Source of the DNA: Larix kaempferi
Lineage: Eukaryota; Streptophyta; Pinopsida; Pinales; Pinaceae
Direction: 5' to 3'
NCBI GenBank assembly: GCA_027924585.1
Contig: BSBM01000059.1
Span: 1,736,001 to 1,800,000 of the forward strand
DNA: 64,000 nucleotides
The position numbers and the translations under genes are program-made. This document shows, in pieces, positions 58,800-64,000 of the stretch. The notes under the pieces were generated by a model that saw only the letters and a list, made by a program, of their open reading frames with translations, was not told the origin of the DNA and ran no database searches. Each line of letters begins with the position of its first letter. Position 1 is the first letter of the stretch.

Positions 58800-59908
58800 A
58801 GTAGATAGTTTGGGTAAGCTAGTAACCTGCAACCATGGGTAGCTTTACTCTCAGGATGCTTGATAAGCCAAGAATGGAACTTGCAATCCATTCCCAGTAA
58901 GCATGCAACTGAGTGGACTTTCTCTGCACACACTGAGAGCACAGGCGGAAAGGATATATCTAAGGGACTGTTACAAGTAGTAGAGTTATTTTTCAGGAAG
59001 GCATTAAGATTGCACGAGTTACCTAATACCATTATTAGTGACAGGGACAACAAGTTCATACTTTTGGCGAGAGCTCTTCAGGTTGTTTGGGACCGAATTG
59101 GCTACTAGTACTAGTTACCACCCTTAGACTGACGCTCGAAAGAGATAGTAAACAAATGGCTAGAGGTATATTTGAGAAATTATGTGGCAGGTCAGCAAAG
59201 GACTTGGATCAAATGGCTGCATCCAGGGGAACGTTGTTACAATGCTATGTACCACATTGCCATCAGTATGACTCCTTTCAGAGCACTATATGGCTATGAT
59301 GCTCTAACTTTGCAGACTTGGTATTCAGAGACAACATAGCATCCAAAGACAAGGATTGGATTAAGGACATGCAGGACATTCTTAAGGTTATCAAAGTTAA
59401 CTTGCAAAAAACTAAGAAACAAAAAATATTGTATGTAGATAGGCACAGGGTTGAACGTAGCTTCAAAATGGGTGATTTGGTGTATTTGAGATTACAACCT
59501 TACAAACAATCTTCTCTCGAGAAGAAATGAGCATAAAATTTGAAGCCTCGCTTCTATGGGCCTTACATGATTACTAGGAGAGTGGGAGAAGTGGCTTATG
59601 AGCTTGAGTTGTGTGAGGGGAGAAAAATTCATAATGTATGCCATGTAACTTTCCTAAAGAAGGCCATGTGTCAGCAAATCACCACATCATCTGAGCTACC
59701 TCCACTTGAAGAGGAGGGGAAACTGGTATTGATTCCAGAGAGAGATCTTACAGGTTTGCGAAAGGAATTAAAGCAATAGGGTCATTCGGGAGTACCTTGT
59801 CAGATGGAAGTAATTTCCCATTGAAGTTGCCACATGGGAAGGGGATTATGTACTTCAACATCCTAGCTTACAATTGCTTGAAGACAAGCAATTTCGAGCG
59901 AGGAGGAC
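58800..59908 (+). pseudogene. Ty3/gypsy (chromovirus) integrase with chromodomain, disabled
   Basis: The blocks are in order but split over frames. The integrase core has ATEWTFSAHTESTGGKDISK and LRLHELPNTIISDRDNKFIL (the DD35E second Asp region). A degraded 'HPQTDGQTE' area follows near 59110-59200. The C-terminal domain reads YVDRHRVERSFKMGDLVYLR, LQPYKQSSL, PRFYGPYMITRRVGEVAYEL and HNVCHVTFLKKA. The chromodomain continues past a stop as VIREYLVRWK, stop, FPIEVATWEGDYVLQHPSL, QLLEDKQF. In chromoviruses this domain directs insertion to marked chromatin. The chromodomain frame runs straight into a purine-rich tract (GCGAGGAGGAC) and the LTR start at 59909, as usual for the group. At least four frame breaks make it non-functional. 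Confidence 0.88.
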
Positions 59909-61470
59909 TGTAATTTCCTCTTCTGCTTAAGCACTAGAGATCAACCCGCTAACCTGCTCAATTCCCGTAGGTTCGAGCGGGTAATGAAAAAAGGGAATTG
60001 ATTACTGTCACCTTGGTTTAAAAGTATGTTATTAACGGTGATATTAAGTCATTAGTGGGAAAAGGGGTCACTGAAGCATTATGAAGAGACATGCGTGATA
60101 TGCATAATTATAAAGTGACATGCGTGATTAAAGTTGCATGAGACATGATGCATAATTAAGTTGCATGCTACATGCAAAAGTCAAGCGAGTAATAAAAGGA
60201 GAAAAAAGGAGATTGCTCGGTATCCATTTTTATTATTCACTTTTGATATTTGGAATTGAGATCTCAATGATCTTCTTTGGTGTTGAGGGAGAATTGCCTT
60301 GACCAATATTGGGTTCGATGGCGAAATCAATCCATCCTAGCCAATTTTGGGGTTATTTGGATCTATCACTGTGTGCTTAATTGAGGAGGAGTTCATGGAG
60401 TTTAGGGCAAAGGATGAATTACTTCACAACTAGCGAATCATCATCATTGTGGTTTGATCAATGACAAAGTTTCCTTGCTAAGATGGGTGCATATCTCTTG
60501 GAGGACTGAGTATAAGAGGGCGTATCCATGGGAAATATTATTTCTTGGTTGAAGAAGGGCACATTCATCAATTGTTGTAGCTACAATAACCTTCTTAACA
60601 TCTGAAGGGTTTATATTGAAATCGCAGACTAGATCTGATATTTGTAGGTAGTCATCTCATATCTAGGAGGGAGCATTAAACTAGGGCATGATACTTCATA
60701 AGGAAGGGCTCATTGACTGGGGGCTTCATCATCTACAGAGGAAACGCGCACCAACCCATTGGGAAAGCATTGATTTCTCTTATATGCTGCATGAAGTCAT
60801 ACTGAAATAGTGGGCGTTTAGGGGAACTCATATTCTAGTCCAGAAGGAGGGCGAATCATTGCTAAGGAGAGGGATCACAACTTTATGCATGGGAAGGTTT
60901 GAAGCAAAAAGAAGCATGCTCACATTCCAAAGACTGCATTCTTCAATGGTTGGGAGTGATCTATCCATCTTGGCATGAATCCTTCTAGTTGGGCGAATTC
61001 CTCATGCAAACATGCTCCCATCACAATATATACACAATGTTGGTTATATATTGTAGTTGTTACAGTAGTCAACAGTCCACCTTCATTACTATTTAAGCTG
61101 TTATAGCCATGAATAGTCCACCTTCATCACTGTTTCAGATTTCAAGGGTCAATATAACTGTGGCAACCATCTTCTATTCCTTCATAGCGTCGTGCAAGGT
61201 TAGATCTGTCCCATCTTTGAGATCTGATTATTGTTGGTCAATTCGAATGTTATTTCATTTCTAGAATTGAATGACAATCTTATCAAAGTTCTTGGGGTGT
61301 TCACAAGTATGTTATTACTGGATTTTATGGTGTTGCATTATATATAAATTGCATGCAACTAATCCGGTGACAAACAAACATTGCATGAACATTTAAAAAA
61401 CCCAACTAGCCACATAAACTAGCAACTATAAACACATGCAAAGGTAGTTTTCATTACTTGGCACATTACA
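59909..61470 (+). mobile_element. Complete gypsy LTR (1562 bp) shared by two internal regions
   Basis: The LTR starts TGTAAT and ends ATTACA, a perfect 6-bp inverted terminus. It is preceded by a purine-rich tract (59897-59908) and the integrase/chromodomain of one element, and followed after one base by a tRNA-Met primer-binding site and a gag start. It is therefore both the 3' LTR of the upstream body and the 5' LTR of the downstream body. A TATA-like TAATAAAAGG near 60188 may mark the promoter. Confidence 0.85.
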
Positions 61471-61471
61471 G

Positions 61472-61483
61472 TGGTATCAGAGC
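61472..61483 (+). promoter_or_regulatory. Primer-binding site (initiator tRNA-Met)
   Basis: TGGTATCAGAGC is the standard plant LTR-retrotransposon primer-binding site, complementary to the 3' end of initiator tRNA-Met. It follows the ...ATTACA end of the LTR after a single G. Confidence 0.92.
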
Positions 61484-61685
61484 ATGTTCCTTGCAAGCTG
61501 TGGGGATTGGCAAGAGCATGCAATTTTAAATAGTTAGATGCACACAGAGAATTTGCATAATATCACTTACGGAAGATAGAGATACAAAAATAGAGGTAGG
61601 AACGAAGAAGGGGAAGAAGAAGAAGAAGAAAATAGAACAAAAGGGTCAGAGTACAGGCGAGGAAGAAATAAAGATTCAACTAGAG

Positions 61686-61922
61686 ATGGACAAGGGAAAA
61701 GGAATCATGGTAGATGATGATAAAGTATCATTCAATAGCCTTATTAGTGCCTTGAATGATCTGGCCAAAGGCCAAAAGGAAGTGTTGAATGCAATAAATC
61801 GGTTAGCGAACAAATATGGCGAAAATCTTGTAATAAGCACAATATCCTTAGGGGTATTTTGGGAAAATGGGGCGCAAATTTTTTTCTTCCCTTATTCAAC
61901 TTTCAACAAACAACTATGTTAG
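61686..61922 (+). pseudogene. Start of a gypsy gag, truncated
   Basis: The frame opens about 200 bases after the primer-binding site, as expected for gag. It reads MDKGKGIMVDDDKVSFNSLI, SALNDLAKGQKEVLNAINRL and ANKYGENL. After about residue 50 (near 61830) the sequence turns into unrelated AT-rich DNA, so the rest of gag and pol is missing from the window or displaced by an insertion. Confidence 0.6.
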
Positions 61923-63455
61923 TTCCTTCTTAGTCGTACCACAAGCGGATGTGTTAATTTTATAATGCATAGATCATTAAACATAGTATAAAAGAATAAC
62001 TACTTTGTAAATAATCCGTCATGGTAATATAGAAGCAACACTTCATAAGTTCGACATCCATATCAAGAATACTCCCATCCTGGACGCACCATGCAAGGTT
62101 TAACTAAATCTTTATAAAAACATCAAAATGTAATTTATCGTAGACAAACTCTTTATATGGTGATCCATAACATATTAAATTACTCAACTTCCCCCTTAGC
62201 ATTGGCTTTTCCAGGGATTTACTCTATTTCCCTATGCGTATTCTTTCTACATGGATTATCCTTTAATTATAAATGTACAACATACAGATTTATCTTTGTA
62301 CAAACTTGATCAAGCACTCGAATAAAAATATAAATACCAATGATCGTTAAAATCAATATGCTTACAACATTTACATATATTTGAGTAACAAAGGTGTTTT
62401 CCTTCATGTAACACCTAACCAAATCAATACTTTGCTAAGCTATTTAGCACAGATAATACATTCGATCAACCTAGTTCAATAAAGGAAGTTCCTGGGTATT
62501 TTCGTTGGAGATGCCTTTACATATAACAACTAGGAGGTTACCCATATAATTTATAATATTTCATTACATAATCCTACTTAGTTATGCAATGCTTACAAAA
62601 AGGTACCATGTAATCTCAAACCCTCCTAATAACTTTATATTACAATCATAAGGTATAGGCATCTAATTTAAAACAATAATCACGCCTTCAATGGTGCTTC
62701 CATCTATAAAGGAATAAGTTATGCGCAATTAAGACATAAGGTCTATTCGTCATTTTTACCAAAAACTAAGTATCATCTAGTTAATCATATAATCAATATT
62801 TGAAGACCATTGGATAATCACATCAATTACAATTTTACATAAATAAACACGCTTCTTATATATTAATCCTCACCAATATGGATACAATTTAATAACATAA
62901 TAATGTATAGCACTTATCTGAAAAGTAGACTTGTGCGACTGAAGGTTTGACTGCAACTTTCCTCCCAACCATTTGGCTCTCTGTCTTATGTATATTTCGT
63001 CCACCGAGAGGCCACCCCCAAGCTGGAAAGGAATCCACTAGGGTAGGACCTTTTTATTAAGGACTACTAAACCAAAATTAACCTTTCCTCCCTTGCATTA
63101 ACACTCATTTAGGTCACTCAAAACATCAGGTCGATGACCTTCTTCTATCACTTGCACCATATAAGTGTGTGTAGGTTATTAACAATGGGTAACAACCCCT
63201 TTTTGGATGTATACCCAATTATTATATCTTTGATTCCATTCACAATATTATTGATGAAAGGCTAACATATATACATAATCTATATTATCTTAATACTATA
63301 ATTTCTCCAACCAAGGACTACGTCCTTATTAACCCTGAGCAGGAAGCTCTCAACATAAATCATATATGTACCTAGATTGATTTACTTGAAAGGGGTCACT
63401 GTCAACAAAGAGAAAGTAACACAATGATCACTTTCTAGACCTATCAACTATATAT
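61923..63455. other. Unassigned AT-rich stretch
   Basis: No gene or repeat border recognised. It directly follows the point where the gag frame loses identity, so it may be the end of an element inserted into gag. Confidence 0.35.
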
Positions 63456-63457
63456 AT

Positions 63458-63740
63458 TAAAATCATAAATAAACTTCAATTCAATGGGATCGAACTCTGT
63501 AAGAGTCTTCCCTTCCCGAATTTTGCGCAACCAATGTATATGTATAAAATACAGAAAATACATATATTTTTAAAGTCATCAGTAAACTTTAAATTCAATG
63601 GGATTGGACTCTGTAAGAACCGTCCCTTCCCAAACTCTGCGCAACCATTTATCTCTCTCTATATATAATATAGAAAATACATATATTTAAAAATCATAAG
63701 TAAACTTTAATTCAATGAGATCGGACTATGTGGTATGGCT
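63458..63740. repeat. Roughly 116-bp tandem repeat, two and a half units
   Basis: Units start AAATCATAAATAAACTTCAA near 63459, AAGTCATCAGTAAACTTTAA near 63572 and AAATCATAAGTAAACTTTAA near 63688. The first two share TCAATGGGAT.G.ACTCTGT, then CCCTTCCC, then TGCGCAACCA and a TATATATA-like tail. The third is cut short after GACTATGTGG. Confidence 0.8.
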
Positions 63741-63821
63741 TATATGCACAGATTGATATACTAAGACCATTCTATCAAACAATATCATTTTTCAATAATT
63801 AAAAAGACAAAGGTTTGAACA

Positions 63822-64000
63822 AATAGCAACGGTCCTCTATTGTAGAGGTCGCTCAGCCCATAACAATGGTTTTAACATGCAGAGATTTACATCAATGGTA
63901 GCGATCCTCTATTGCAGAGGTCGCTCAACCCATTACCATGATTTTAATATGCAGAGGTTTACACCAATAGCAGCGATCCTGTATTGCAGAGGTCGCTCAA
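63822..64000. repeat. 72-bp tandem repeat with an internal palindrome, running off the window
   Basis: Three units start near 63824, 63896 and 63968. Each holds AGCGATCCTCTATTGCAGAGG followed by TCGCTCA, in which the AGCGA..CCTCT arm pairs with AGAGGTCGCT around a short loop. The remainder (CCCATTACCATG.TTTTAATATGC, shown in part) links units. The array continues past 64000, so its copy number is unknown. Confidence 0.85.

Overview
The window is plant nuclear DNA: it is AT-rich, densely packed with decayed transposable elements, and has spliced genes with GT-AG introns. I found no intact ordinary host gene. The Ty3/gypsy chromodomain integrase and reverse-transcriptase wording, the size of the elements and the low gene content suggest a large seed-plant genome, probably a gymnosperm such as a conifer. 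That assignment is inference only.

Layout. (1) 1-3351: a decayed Ty1/copia integrase on the minus strand and unassigned sequence. (2) 3355-33871: one very large (30.5 kb) CACTA (En/Spm) DNA transposon, defined by 15-bp terminal inverted repeats (CACTA + TACATATGG), a TAT target-site duplication on both sides and subterminal repeat arrays. Its genes lie on the minus strand. A TNP2-type transposase (21800-26057, nine recognisable exons, several disabling lesions) is followed by a second gene (9073-12950). In that second gene, phase-compatible exons join an N-terminal SET (lysine methyltransferase-like) domain to a TnpA-type Transposase_24 domain. Short exons around the join are tandemly duplicated. 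The element also holds a plus-strand gene of an unrecognised repetitive family (copy A, 28363-30289), an unassigned coding remnant, a three-unit 69-residue repeat ORF, a 213-bp tandem repeat and an in-frame 33-codon duplication. (3) 33872-40980: a SINE-like remnant, a LINE fragment, a PPR-like remnant, a roughly 175-bp satellite ending in an inverted unit, a degenerate TTAGGGG-type short repeat with a 391-bp duplication, and subterminal-like repeats. (4) 41060-45303: an internally deleted LINE, a gypsy RT scrap, and copy B (minus strand) of the unrecognised family, with the same 3' intron position and the same upstream hairpin as copy A. (5) 46080-48720: a block of higher GC and different texture, possibly organelle-derived. 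(6) 48745-54130: gypsy RT, two LINE fragments, a copia RNase H tail and a gypsy gag, all broken. (7) 58800-61922: a gypsy integrase plus chromodomain running into a complete 1562-bp LTR, which is followed directly by a tRNA-Met primer-binding site and a gag start, so one LTR is shared by two internal regions. (8) 63458-64000: two tandem arrays (about 116 bp and 72 bp), the second running off the window.

The most interesting object is the SET-TnpA gene of the giant CACTA element. Its frame survives across nine consecutive introns with a single nonsense codon, while the neighbouring TNP2 gene has at least four lesions. A transposon-encoded SET domain fused to the element's DNA-binding protein would be a candidate for chromatin modification at transposon ends. 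All functional statements are inferred from sequence reading; no database search was run.
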